NCBI GenBank assembly: GCA_963698435.1
Contig: CAVOQV010000016.1
Span: forward strand, 1-64,000
Reading direction: 5' to 3'
Length of the DNA: 64,000 nt
From: Sva-07 sp963698435
Lineage (GTDB): Bacteria > Actinomycetota > Acidimicrobiia > Acidimicrobiales > Ilumatobacteraceae
Shown here: positions 1 to 11,400 of the stretch, piece after piece
Numbering within the stretch: the stretch's first letter is position 1
Layout: the number at the start of each line of letters is the position of its first letter
Made by a program: the position numbers and the translations under genes
Notes under the pieces: model-generated
Database searches by the model: none
The model's input: the letters and a program-made list of their open reading frames with translations, nothing else
What the model was told of the DNA's origin: nothing

Positions 1-50
1 GTGAGCTGGGCAGTCGGTCTGGCCACGGCGCTCGTGGTCGTCTCGGTCAT
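1..50 (-). CDS. 5' end of an unidentified gene, cut by the window edge
   Basis: Only 16 codons are visible, starting MTETTTSAVARPTAQL from the ATG at 50..48. The start is supported by a strong ribosome binding site GGAGGA at 60..55, and a -10-like TATTCT lies at 93..88 on the same strand. It lies downstream of the Rrf2-cysQ pair in the same direction, so a sulfur-assimilation gene is plausible, but no domain can be seen and no function is assigned. Confidence 0.6.
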   Translation of the reverse strand, partial: MTETTTSAVARPTAQL

Positions 51-147
51 GGGTTCCTCCGTCGTCGATTCTCTACCAACCCGGTGGAGAATAGTGTGTT
101 ATCGGCCGACGTGCACCCGTTCCGGAGTCAAGAGTCGATCAAGCCGG

Positions 148-1145
148 TCAGCCGAGCACTGCTTGGACGGCCTCGATCACCTGGTCGTGAAAGCGACCGT
201 CGGTGGCGACGACGCCGCTGTTGGCCCGCAACTTCGCTCCGTGCGAAAAGTCGAGCGGCGCGCCGGTGACATCGGTGACCACTCCCCCGGCCTGTTCGAC
301 GACGTACTTGCCGGCCGCGTGATCCCAGATCTTCTCGACGTAGTCGAGCCGGGTCGGCAACCGGAGGTAGATCGACACGTCGCCACGGGCGACGGCCGCG
401 TACTTGCACTGGCTGTCGATGCGGTACGGCTCGGCGGTGATCCCGAGGCGGGCGGCGATCAGTGCAGAGTGATCCTGGTTCGAGTGCCCGGACTCGACCG
501 ATTCACAGAAGCGCGCCTCGGCGAGCGTGGCCGGTGCAGCGACCCGGATCGGCTGCGGCGTCACGCCAGATCCGTACCACGCCTCACACCCCGTCGGTGG
601 CGGCGAAGATCGCACCGGTCGAGCCGTCAGGATTCGGCAGGTTCGGACACCCCAACACACCGAGGATCACCTCACCGCGCTCGATCAGACCCAACGCGAT
701 CGCGTACTGCTCGCCCCGCAGGAACCCCTTGGTGCCGTCGATCGGGTCGAGCGTCCAGTAGCGGTCGGTGGTGCCGTTGGACGAACCCACCGAGATCCAG
801 TCGAGCACCGTGCCGCTCGACGCCGCATCGCCGCGCTGGGTTGCAACGAGGCCAACCACAGCATCGAGCAGATCCGACGCGTCGGGTGCTCGCAGATCGT
901 CGGACTCCTCCTCGCCGATCATCTCGATCGCGCCGAGCGAGTCGGTCAGCTCAGCGCACACCACGGCCTGCCGCGGCGAAGTCGGCGATCGTCACCGGGC
1001 TCTGATCACCCTTGGTCAGGGTGTGCCCGGCCAGAAGACGCCCCTGGGCTCGACCGCATACGATCGACGCCGCCCGCACGGCGGCGAGCGCCGCTGCGAG
1101 TTCTTCGGCGAGTTCGTGGTCCTGGTGGTCAGTGTTGTGTGCCAT
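148..1145 (-). CDS. cysQ: CysQ/HAL2-like 3'(2'),5'-bisphosphate nucleotidase, two frameshifts
   Basis: Inositol-monophosphatase superfamily enzyme, expected to remove the 3' phosphate from PAP or PAPS during sulfate assimilation. Visible signatures are the metal-binding DPIDGTKGFLR segment and the C-terminal WDHAAG motif followed by EQAGGVVTD. The reading frame is broken twice: one extra base near 971 (after VTIADFAA) and one extra G in a four-G run near 597 (after ATDG). Removing both gives a continuous protein of 331 residues, a normal family length. The start MAHNTDHQDH overlaps the end of the upstream Rrf2 gene by 17 bases, which suggests translational coupling. The substrate is inferred from family and neighbours; a related inositol-phosphate or histidinol-phosphate substrate is possible. 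The breaks may be sequencing errors. Confidence 0.8.
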
Positions 1146-1614
1146 GTCGCTCCTCAGTGCTGCGGCGGTACTCGGTGGCCAGTTCGGCCACCTCGGGTGG
1201 CAGTTGGACAGCCGCAAGATCGGCGAGTGTGACGGTCTCGAGCACGCGCCGCAGACTTCCCCGCACCGCCATCCACACCTCCGGCAAGCCCGCCGCCGGA
1301 CCCGGATAGCGCAGATCGCGAAGACTCTCGTCATGGACGTCGGCCAAGGGACCGTCCACGGCGCGGAAGATGTCGGCGAGCGAGATGTCCCCCGGCGGCC
1401 GCGACAGTGTGAAGCCGCCGTCTGGGCCGCGCTTCGAACGGACGAGCTCGGCGCGCTTCAGATCCCGGAAGATGTCCAACAGGAACTTCAGCGAGATGTC
1501 CTGATTCGTGGCGATCGCCTCGGCCTTCGAGCTGGAGCCGTCAGCGTCGGCGAGTTCGGCCATCGCCCGCACCGCATTGTCGACTCGCTCGGAGATCCTC
1601 ACCGCGGTGACCAT
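1129..1614 (-). CDS. Rrf2 family transcriptional regulator
   Basis: A 161-residue winged-helix regulator. The N-terminus (RISERVDNAVRAMAELA), the recognition region with KFLLDIFRDLKRAELVRSKRG and the wing GGFTLSRPPGDISLADI are typical of Rrf2 proteins. It has no cysteine, so it cannot bind an Fe-S cluster as IscR or NsrR do; it resembles the cluster-free CymR type, which controls sulfur metabolism. It overlaps the start of the CysQ-like gene, and a further minus-strand gene follows, so it probably controls its own sulfur-related operon. The start at 1614 puts the first helix at the usual distance from the N-terminus. Confidence 0.85.
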   Translation of the reverse strand: MVTAVRISERVDNAVRAMAELADADGSSSKAEAIATNQDISLKFLLDIFRDLKRAELVRSKRGPDGGFTLSRPPGDISLADIFRAVDGPLADVHDESLRDLRYPGPAAGLPEVWMAVRGSLRRVLETVTLADLAAVQLPPEVAELATEYRRSTEERHGTQH

Positions 1615-1739
1615 ACCCGGCGCTGCGGCGACCTTCCGCCGTCTCGGGCGGCGCGTCGGCTCGGCGCGTCAGACATTACAGCGATGCCAGTCATAGGCGG
1701 TCTGCACGGTCACGACGTGGATGAGGCAGGACCGGGGGC

Positions 1740-3273
1740 TCACTGCCCACCTCGGCGCGTCAGGACGACCAGGAACGTCTTCGCCACGATCTTCGCGTCG
1801 TGCAAGAGCGACCAGTTGTCGACGTAGAAGAGATCCAACCGGCGATAGAGCTCGAAGTCCGCTTCCGCTCGTCCGGAGACCTGCCACATGCCGGTGATGC
1901 CGGGAAGCACCCGCAAACGCTCGCGTAGGTCAGGCGTCCAGGCGTCGGTCTCCGACGGAAGCGCCGGCCTCGGCCCGACCACGCTCATCTCGCCCCGCAG
2001 CACGTTCCAGAACTGCGGCAGCTCGTCGATCGACGTCATGCGGAGAATTCGGCCGGTCCGTGTGATCCGCGGATCTTCACGCATCTTGAACAGCGGCCCC
2101 GTCCGCTCGTTGAGATCCTCGAGCGCCGATCGCTTCTCCTCGGCGTCCTGGACCATCGAACGAAGCTTCAGGATCTCGAAGAGCTCGCCGTCCTTGCCGA
2201 CGCGAACCTGACGGAACAGCACGGGCCCACGAGAGTCGAGCTTGATCGCCAGTGCCGCGATCAGCATGATCGGCGACGTGAGCAGGAGCGCCAGACCCGA
2301 CACGACGACGTCGAAAGCCCGCTTGAGCAACATGTGGGCACGAGATCGGTTGGTCGGCTCGACGTAGATCATCAGACGCCCGTCGATCGACTGGGACCTC
2401 GTGCGGGTGATATCGATGTCGTGCAGCGACGACGACAACGTCACGTGACAACCGGCCTCGGTGAGCGTCCGGGTCGAGCCGGTTGACGACGTCGGGCTCG
2501 AGCGATGCGACGGACAAGATCGCTCCGATCGCTCCCGTCCGGCGAACGACGTCGACCGTCTCGTCGATCGAACCGAGCACGTCGGCGCCGGCTCCACCGA
2601 GCCGATCCCCGGTGAATCCAACGACCTCGTAACCGAGATCCGGGCGGCGCTGAGCTGCGTGCAGCAACGACACTGCCTCGGCACCGGTACCGACGATGAT
2701 CACCGGACGACGGATCCGACCGTTGCGCCGAAGCGTGCTGAAGACCTGGCGAGCGATGAGTCGCGACACGACGAGCGTCGAGGTCACGCAGACGAACACC
2801 AGGCCGACCCACAGCCGCGACAATTGGTCGTATTGCGCGAGGAACAGCACCGCGACGAGGAACCCGGTTGCCACCAGTCCGGCGACGATCAACCGGCGCA
2901 GCTCCTCACCGAACCGGTTGACCGCACGGGCGAGGAACAGGTTGTTCGCTCCCATCATCAGCACCCAGACGGGGACCATGAACACGGCGAACAGCAACTC
3001 GTCGCGCAGCGTGGCATCGGGGACGGGATTGACGAGTTGCTGGGTCGCGGTCGCCACCGCATACCCGACGACGATCGCAGCGACGTCGGAGGCGATCAAC
3101 ATGCGCCGCAGACGCTGCGGGCTCGGCTGTGCAGGTGGGGGCTCGCCGACCGGTGCGGAATCGGCGAGCGGTTCGAACAGTTGCAGTTCACCACCCTCCG
3201 CACGACGCGACCGCGCCGCCGATTCCTCGGCCGGTGCCCGCAGTGGTATCTGCTGTCGTACTCGTTCGCTCAT
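1740..3273 (-). CDS. Polyprenyl-phosphate glycosylphosphotransferase (exopolysaccharide initiation), frameshifted
   Basis: Membrane enzyme that transfers a sugar-1-phosphate to undecaprenyl phosphate, the first step of extracellular polysaccharide assembly. The N-terminal half has about four membrane segments and a nucleotide-binding-like domain (PVIIVGTGAEAVSLL). The C-terminal half is a typical bacterial sugar transferase with a membrane hairpin (KRAFDVVVSGLALLLTSP), FRQVRVGKDG, SIDELPQFWNVLRGEMS and GPRP. One extra base near 2475 moves the frame between the halves; removing it restores about 510 residues, the normal WbaP-like length. An ATG at 3273..3271 follows a G-rich sequence. Neighbouring surface-protein genes support an envelope role. 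The sugar is unknown. Confidence 0.85.
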
Positions 3274-3679
3274 GCCCGCCCTGCATTTCCCACGTCGGTC
3301 CCTGCGCCCACAACACTAGGCCGTTGCCACTCTTCGTGGTCATGCGAATCGATCAGGATTTCGTCATGTTTCCGATCCCGTGGGTGCGGTCGAGGAATTC
3401 GCTTGCATCAGCTGGGCTTCAGGGCCCAGACACGGTCGACTTCGCCTCGCACTGAACCCACTCTGAGTGATATTCTCGCCGCCCTGTGCTCAAACGCACG
3501 GCCCAGCTTGACGCTGCGTGGACGGAATCGGGCGTCCCGAACACCCCGAAACCACGACCACATCGACGATCCCAGGCGCCTGATCGCACGTCGCTGAGCC
3601 CAGAACCCACGGCGGGCGCGCCCGGGGAAGATGATCACCAACGGCAACGAAGGGAGACGAAACGACCGGGATGAGGCGG
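3274..3679. other. 406-base gap upstream of the glycosylphosphotransferase
   Basis: No credible gene, RNA or repeat was seen here. It holds the probable promoter of the minus-strand glycosylphosphotransferase (3313..3318) and lies downstream of the collagen-like gene. Confidence 0.5.
3313..3318 (-). promoter_or_regulatory. Candidate -10 box for the glycosylphosphotransferase
   Basis: TAGTGT on the minus strand, the same TAnnnT form found in front of many genes in this window. It would start a transcript about 30 bases before the ATG at 3273. Confidence 0.4.
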
Positions 3680-5303
3680 TCAGAACGGGGTGAGCTTGGA
3701 GACGGTCCCAGCGTTCTGGTTCGCGACGTAGACGTTCGTCCCGTCGAACACGACACCGAACGAGCCCGCGCCGGTGGGCACGCTGACCTTGCCGTACGTC
3801 AACGGATTGATCACGACGACCTCACTTCCGCTCGAACGAGCGACGTAGACGTACTTGCCGTCGTAGGCAACGCCTCGTGCGCCCCCCACACCGGTGACGG
3901 TGTTGATGACGGTGTTGGTCGCTGGGTCGATCACGCTCACCGATCCTGCGCCGTTGTTCGCGACCCAGACGAAGGTGCCGTCGAAAGCGATTCCACGCGG
4001 CGTCGCTCCCACCGGGATCGTCGCCGTCACGGTGTTGGTCGACCGGTCGATGACGCTCACCGTCGAATCCGTCAAGTTCGTGACGAACAGGCTCGAACCA
4101 TCGAAGGCGATGCTCTGCGGTTGGTCGCCGACAGCGATCGTGTCGACGACGGTGCCCGTGGCCGGATCGATCACGTCGACGGTGTCGTCACCGCTGTTGG
4201 CGACGTAGATGTTGGTGCCGTCGAATGCCACACCAACCGGCACGGTGCCGACAGGGATGGTGGCGGTGACGGTGTTCGATGCCGCGTTCAACCTGCTGAC
4301 GGTGCCGTCGAGAGAGTTGGCGACCCACATGTCGATGCCGTCGAAGGCGATCCCGTAGGGCTGGCCGCCCACGGGCACGGTCGCCGCGACAGACCCGGTC
4401 GCGGCGGTGATCACCGACACGTTGTTCGAGCCGAAGTTGGTCACGTACACCGACGACCCGTTGGTGGCCAGCAAGGTGGGCTGCGTGCCGACGGGGATCG
4501 TTGCTCGGCTGCCCGGGTCGAGATCCCAGCGCAGCACGGCGATGTCGTCCGTTGCCAGCCGGTTCCCAGAACCTCCAGCGGGACCGGCAGGACCGGCAGG
4601 ACCGGCCGGACCGGCAGCACCGTCAGCACCGTGGGGCACCATCTGCGCCATCGGCACCGGCAGGACCGGGCGCACCGTCCGCACCGTCCGCACCGGCCGG
4701 CCCGGCGGGACCGGCCGGACCTGGAGGACCGGCGATTCCGTTTGCTTCGAGATCGTCGATCTGGTCCTGCAGTGACTTCAGCGACGAATCGGTGTAGTAC
4801 CCGGAGATGTCGCCGAGCAGCGACACCGATCCGTTCTGGTTGTAGATCTTGAACTTGCCGTCAGGCGACAGCTTGATGTTGACCAGGTTCGGCGTCGGCG
4901 CCTGGCCGGCCACGACGTTGAGCGCCGAGACGAGCGGCAGCGTCGTCACGTCCGCCGGGAACACGCGGATCACCGTCGCCTTGGTCGGGTTCACCGCGGT
5001 GAGGTTGATCGCGATACCGGTCGCCTCACTCGGGATGGTGCAGTTGCCGTTCCTGCCGGTCGCTGCCTGAACGTACGTTTCGCGCTCGCGCAACGGCGTT
5101 GTGCGACTGCCGACGGTGTCCGGCGCCGGCCGATAGTCGAACAGGCGACACGGAGCGATGGGGACATAGGTGGTGTCGGTATCGCCGGGCGCGGCATCAA
5201 CGGTCCACGCGTTCACAGCAGCGAGGGTCGCCGCTCCTGAGAGGGCGAGCGCCACCAGCGCGCGCGTTCCCCGCCGGGTTCTCCCCGAGTCTGACTGATT
5301 CAT
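3680..5303 (-). CDS. Secreted collagen-like protein with YVTN beta-propeller, frameshifted
   Basis: Order of parts: signal peptide (about residues 1-38), a beta-rich domain starting YVPIAPCRLFDYRP, a short predicted coiled coil (SLKSLQDQIDDLEANG), a collagen-like Gly-X-Y tract rich in GPAGPAG and GADGADG, then seven repeats of about 40 residues (TIPVG-x-P-x-GIAFDG-x-x-YVAN) that should close a seven-bladed propeller. The coiled coil next to the collagen tract suggests trimer formation. One extra base near 4630 inside the collagen tract breaks the frame; without it the protein is about 540 residues. The ATG at 5303 is preferred over the GTG at 5306 because GGCGGA is better spaced from it. Probably an extracellular structural or binding protein; ligand unknown. 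Confidence 0.8.
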
Positions 5304-5493
5304 CACATTCCGCCTTTTCTGTTGTCGCCCGGCACGAGCACGAGCCGCGGCCGAATGTACACAAGCAACGCCGGCTGTTCAATCGCGCTCTGCTGAGCCA
5401 GCCGCTCAGAGCGGGTGAGCGATCGGTATCATCGGGTATGACCGCGAGCCCCTCACCGATCCCACTCACCAGTCCCCCACCAGGCAGCGGTCG

Positions 5494-8400
5494 TCAGGAA
5501 CCGAGGTAGATCGTGACCCGCGAGTGGAACCAACCCTGGCTCGCCACGTCGAGATCGCCGTCCGCGTCCAGATCGAGCACCCTCGTCCCCATGTGGTGCG
5601 ACCCCGTGGCATCCAGTGTGGTCTCGGTCCAGGCCGACCCGTCACCGCTGTTGTCGAAACGGAGCAGGCGATACGGGTCCGCTGGAAGGTCGTCGCCGTG
5701 CTCGCCGACGAAGACATCGACGTCACCGTCGCCATCGGCGTCGATCACGTCGAGGCTCATACCGCCACCGCGCACGGCGGACGAGATCGTCCTGCGCGTC
5801 CACGGATCGGTCGGATCGCCGGCGTTCTCGTACCACACAACGCTCGCTGGGAGCCGTCTCCCGGATTCACCGACGACCGCATCGAGGTCGCCGTCGCCGT
5901 CGACGTCGGCGAGCACGACGCGATCCGGGCCACCCGGAAGTCCTGTCGAATCCGCGGTGTGCGTCGTCCAGCCGCCGAGGTCGTCGTTCTCGAGCCAGGC
6001 CTGACCCAGGTGGAGGTCGAGGTCACCGTCTCCGTCGATGTCACCCCCGTCGACCGCCTCCCCGAAGGACACGGTCGAGATCGTCTCCCACGTCCAGGTG
6101 CCAGAGGTGGGATCGGCGGGCACATCGAACAGCTGAGTGCCCTTGCTGGCATCCTGCCAGGACACCGCGAGGTGGAGCGGTCCACCGGGGTCGAGCGCAC
6201 CGACGAATGTGCCCTGCAGGAGGTTGCCGTCGATCGGGTCGATGTTTCCGAAGATCTCGAAGTTCCCGGTGCCGTCGTTGCGGCCCCAGTGAGCAGCAAT
6301 GACGTCGTCGACACCGAGTGGCGAGAACGCCTCGGTTCCCCAGACGTCGAGGTCACCGTCGCCGTCGAAGTCGTGGAGCGCTCCGACGTCGTTCAGCGGA
6401 GACCCGATCACGTGCCGGATCCATGGCGCCCTGACGTCACCATCGGGATGTTCGTACCACCACGCCCCGAGCACGAGATCGTCGTCGCCGTCACCGTCGA
6501 CGTCACCGGTGAACATCGATGTCGCCCGATGGGGTCGGTTCGAGTCGATCACGAGCGCTTCGAACAACGGGGGCTCCGGCGGACATGCGGCCGTCTCGAA
6601 GCGCCTCGGCGAGGTGGTCGTCGAGCGACCACCGGCGTCGACGGCGGTCACCGTGAACTCATAGGTCGTCGAGCATGCCAGCCCGTCGAGGATCACGGTG
6701 TGAGCGGTCCGCAACCCTGACGCCACCGGCGCGGTGATCGGGCCCGCGCCGCCGGTCGAGAAGCGCAGCGACGACTCGGCCAACTCGTCGGTCCGCCACG
6801 AGATCGTGGCGGTGTCTTCCGCCGCGGAGACCTGCACGCCGTAGATGTCCGGCGGCAGGCTGTCGGTCCCGCCCTCGTTCTCGTAGACGAGCACTCGGTT
6901 GTGGAACCAACCCACGCTGAAGACGTCGAGATCACCGTCGTTGTCGAGGTCCGCCAGTTGCGTCCCGTCGTGGTGCGCATCGGTGTCATCGATCTCGTAG
7001 GCGATCCAGTTCCTGCCCCCGCCACGGTTCTCGAACGCCCACGCTCGACCCTGCTCGATGCCCTCTTCGACCAGTCGGTGCTCACCGGCCACCACATCGA
7101 CGTCGCCGTCGCCGTCGAGATCACGGACGTCGAGGCTGTGGATCGGTGTCGCTCCGGTGCCGATGACGTGTTCGTCCCAGGTCTCCCTCGGTTCGGCACC
7201 GGGATTCTCGTACCAGACGACGCGATTCGCGGGGTCGTACTCGTGAGCGACGACGACATCGACATCGCCGTCGCCGTCGACGTCGGCGGGGACCACGCGA
7301 TCGGGCAGTGGCATCGTGTCGATGTTGCCCGCGAAGCAGCACAGTGAGGGCACGTGCAGCTGATGGAGCGTCCAACCGGCTCCATCCGGATCGTTCTCGA
7401 CCCAGTAGTGACCCAGCAGGAGATCGAGATCGCCATCCCCGTCGAGGTCGGCGAAGTCGATCTCCTCGCCCTGGGACGGCTCGACGGCGGTCTCGAGCCT
7501 CCATTGGGTGGACGTGGGATCGTCGGGGACGACGAAGCGTTGGATGGTGTTCGATCGCTCGTTCCAGGAGATCCAGATCTCGAGAGGACCGTCCGGCGTC
7601 AGACGAACCGTCTCCACACCCTGGACGAACGAGGACGTTCCACTGTCGATGTTGGTGAAGGTCTCGAAGCCGCCGCTTCCATCGCCTCGCGCCCACACGA
7701 ACTGGCGCGTCGCGGTGCCGGTGCCCACCGAACCCCGGGTGCCGAAGAGGTCGATGTCACCGTCGCCGTCGAGGTCCTCGACGAGCAACACGTCACCGAA
7801 TGGGTCGCCGATCGACCGTCGGATCCAACCGTCGGCGATGCTGCCCGTGTTCTCGTACCACCACGCTCCGGTGACGAGATCGTCGTCCCCGTCGTTGTCG
7901 ACGTCAGCGGCGTGGATGAAGGTCGCCCGGGCAGGCTTGACGTCGATCACGTGCTTGGACCACGAGGCCAGACGTGGGTTGCGGCCGACGGTGTCGTTCA
8001 GCCAGATGTCGAACCCGGGAATCGGCGCTCCGACGTTGAACGACTTGCGCACGATGTCCATGTCGCCGTCGCCGTCGACGTCGGCGAACCCGGACTCGTG
8101 ATGGTCGAGCCCCCGCGTCAGCAGCTCCGGTGTGAACGACCCGGCACCATCGCCGAAGAAGAGCACCGTACGCGCCTCGTCCTTCGCCGAGTCACCCACC
8201 GCCGGGAGGACCATCTCCGACGAGAAGATGTCGAGATGACCGTCGAGGTCGACATCGGCGATGTCGAGCGAGTGCCCATGGCGCCACGCTGAATCGAACG
8301 GTGCCGGCCCCTCGAGCAGACCACGCCGCACCCATGCACCGCCCTGCCATTCGAACATCTCGAGATCACCGACCACATCGCCGGCCGACAGCACGATCTC

Positions 8401-11400
8401 GGGGCGACCACCAGGAATCACTTGGCCGGCAGCGACGCGGACTTCGGTGTTCGGAGAGATGACCTCCTCGACGAATCCGGCGCCGTCGAATCGCCACCAG
8501 CTACCACCACCGAGAATGTCGAGCCTGCCGTCGACGTCGACGTCGACGAGTTGGAGGCCCTCCCGGCGCGGCTCGGAGTCATGGACGAGCGACGCAGCCC
8601 ACTCCCCCGGTTGGGTCGGGTCGCTCGGAACGTCAGCGATCCAGAGTTCGTCGAGACGATCGCGGGCAAACCCTTGTGTCCAGTAGACGAGTTCCAGACC
8701 ACCATCACCATCGACGTCGCCGACACCGAGGTCGTGATGCTTGTTGGACCCTGAACTGATCGCTGCCCGGCGGACCCAACGTTCCGCCGCGAAATCCGGT
8801 GCAGGGTTCTCCCACCACCAGATCTCGTTGCCGGCGACGGATGAGCCGACGACGAGGTCGAGATCGCCGTCGCCGTCGATGTCGCTGGAAGTCCCGTTGG
8901 GATCGAGGGCAAGATCGTCGGGTTCGATCACCGACAACGACCAGTTGCCCGACGTGTCCCGCCGGTACCACTGGAGGCTGTTCGCTCCGGCCCGTCCGAC
9001 GACGACGACGTCATCGTCGTTGTCGCGATCGAGGTCGGCGCGGATCAACCCGACCTGTTCGGATGTGGACCCGGCCGGCGGAAACGGGAGATCGCCGGAC
9101 TCCCGGGAGAGCACCGAGAACCCGACCCGCTCGCCGAGTGCCCGACGGTCGGTACCTCCGAGCACCGCAAGCAGGCGCGTGCGGGCGGCCTCCACGGTCG
9201 CGGCGGCGTCGACAGCGGTCACGGAGTCCACGAGGCCGAAAGCGAACTCGGACGGGACAGCGGAGAGGAGCGGGACGGCCGCCGGACTCGCTCGACCGAA
9301 GGCCGTGATCGTCATCTCGCCCTCGAAGGGCGCGTGACCGTCGGCGATCGAGTCATCCCCGAGGTGCGACACGAAGATCGAGCGTCCGAGCGCTTGGTCA
9401 CCGACCAGCGCCCACTCGGCTCCGGCGATGTCGGTGGGCACGTTGGTGTCGGCGGACACCGACGTGCCATCGCTGCGAACGTAGACGTCGTTGGCAAGCT
9501 CGAAGGTGCCACCTGGCGTCCCTTCGTAGAGGAACCAGTAGGCATGCCCGGCGCGGATGACTTGGAGACGGACGTACGTCGGGTAGATCTCCCAGCGCGC
9601 CTCCCACAGGCCGTCGGCGGTCACCGCCGTGAACGCGGTCCGAAGTGGCCCCTCCTCGACGACGCTCGTTGTCACGCCGGTCGCGCCAGGATGGAACGTC
9701 CCTTCGGGGTAGATCAAGTTGGGAATACCCCGGAACTCCCCGGAACTACGCGGCGCGGTCGAGTACCCGATCCAGTCGTTCCCATCGGCGTCGACGAGAC
9801 TCGAGAACCCACCGCCGGCGGTGTCGAAGTGGTACGTCGCCCCCGGTGTGGTGATTCGAAGCGTGTCGAGCCCCTCATCGGTGGCCGACTCCACGGCCAC
9901 GAGGGTGGACGTTGCGACGGGAGTCGGCGATCGATCCGTCGTATCGAAGTACAGATCGAAGTGGGCGACGTCGGTCGACCCGAGGCGTCCCTCGACGAGC
10001 AGCAGCAACTCACCCCGTGAAGCCCCGGGGACCTCTTCGACGAACTGCACCGGGACCGCGCCGCCCACTCGGCGACCCTGGTCGTCCACGCGCACGAGAT
10101 GAAGCGAGTCCGAGGCCACCCGTCCACTCGCACCCTGCGCGGCTGCCAACGCGACGAAGTCGATTGGAACGCCAACGACGGCATCCTCGCGTTCGACGCC
10201 ATCCCCGGCCACGGCGACCTGGACGCGCAGCCCTCGTTCGGCATCGACCCACGGGCCGAATCGGTGGCTGTCGACGGCGCCCGGAGGCAGCGGAACGGTT
10301 GTCGTCGGCGTGGTGGTGGTGGTTCCGGATGGCGCGGTGGTCGTGGTCGTGGTGCCCGAGGTTCCGCCGATCTGGACGGTGAGTCCGACCCACGCTTGCC
10401 ACGAAGGACGGATGTACGACCGCACCTCGACCAAATACGTCGCGCCCGACACCAGACCGGTCACCGACCCCGTCGTCTCCGTCGTTGCCGGATTCCACTC
10501 CCACTTGCTCACGTCAACACGACGGGTCCGCAACTGATACTGCAACGCATCCGGATGGAACCACTCCACATCGAGACGACCAACCCCAGGCGTCACCGTC
10601 ACCGCCGGCGTCCGCGCCGTCTGCGCCACCGACACCGTCACGGTCGGCGTGGTCGTGGTCGTCGTGGTCGAGTCAGTCGACGTCGGAACCACCGTGGTCG
10701 TCGAATCAGTCGACGTCGGAACCACCGTCGTGGTCGAATCAGTCGACGTCGGAACCACCGTCGTGGTCGAATCAGTCGACGTCGGAACCACCGTCGTCGT
10801 CGAATCAGTCGACGTCGGAACCACCGTCGTCGTCGTCGAGTCAGTCGACGTCGGAACCACCGTCGTGGTCGAATCAGTCGACGTCGGAACCACCGTCGTC
10901 GTCGTCGAGTCAGTCGACGTCGGAACCACCGTCGTGGTCGAATCAGTCGACGTCGGAGCCACCGTCGTGGTCGTCGAATCCCCGATCTGGACGGTGAGTC
11001 CGACCCACGCTTGCCACGAAGGACGGATGTACGACCGCACCTCGACCGAATACGTCGCGCCCGGCACCAGACCGGTCACCGACCCCGTCGTGTCTGTCGT
11101 TGCCGGATTCCACTCCCACTTGCTCACGTCAACACGACGGGTCCGCAACTGATACTGCAACGCATCCGGATGGAACCACTCCACATCGAGACGACCAACC
11201 CCAGGCGTCACCGTCACCGCCGGCGTCCGCTCCGTCTGCCCCACCGACACCGGATCGCCACCCACGTTCTCCGGCACCGTCGACGTCGTTCCGGTCGCCG
11301 GAGCCATCGTGGTGGTCGTGGTGGTCGTCGTGGTCGTCGTGGTCGTGGTGTCCGTCGTGGAGGTCGTGGTGTCCGTCGTGGAGGTCGTGGTGTCCGTCGT

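Noticed and set aside
10664..10980. Regular repeats that could suggest a CRISPR array
   Set aside because: There are no unique spacers; the units are contiguous, vary by three bases and encode PTSTDSTTT in frame. No cas genes.
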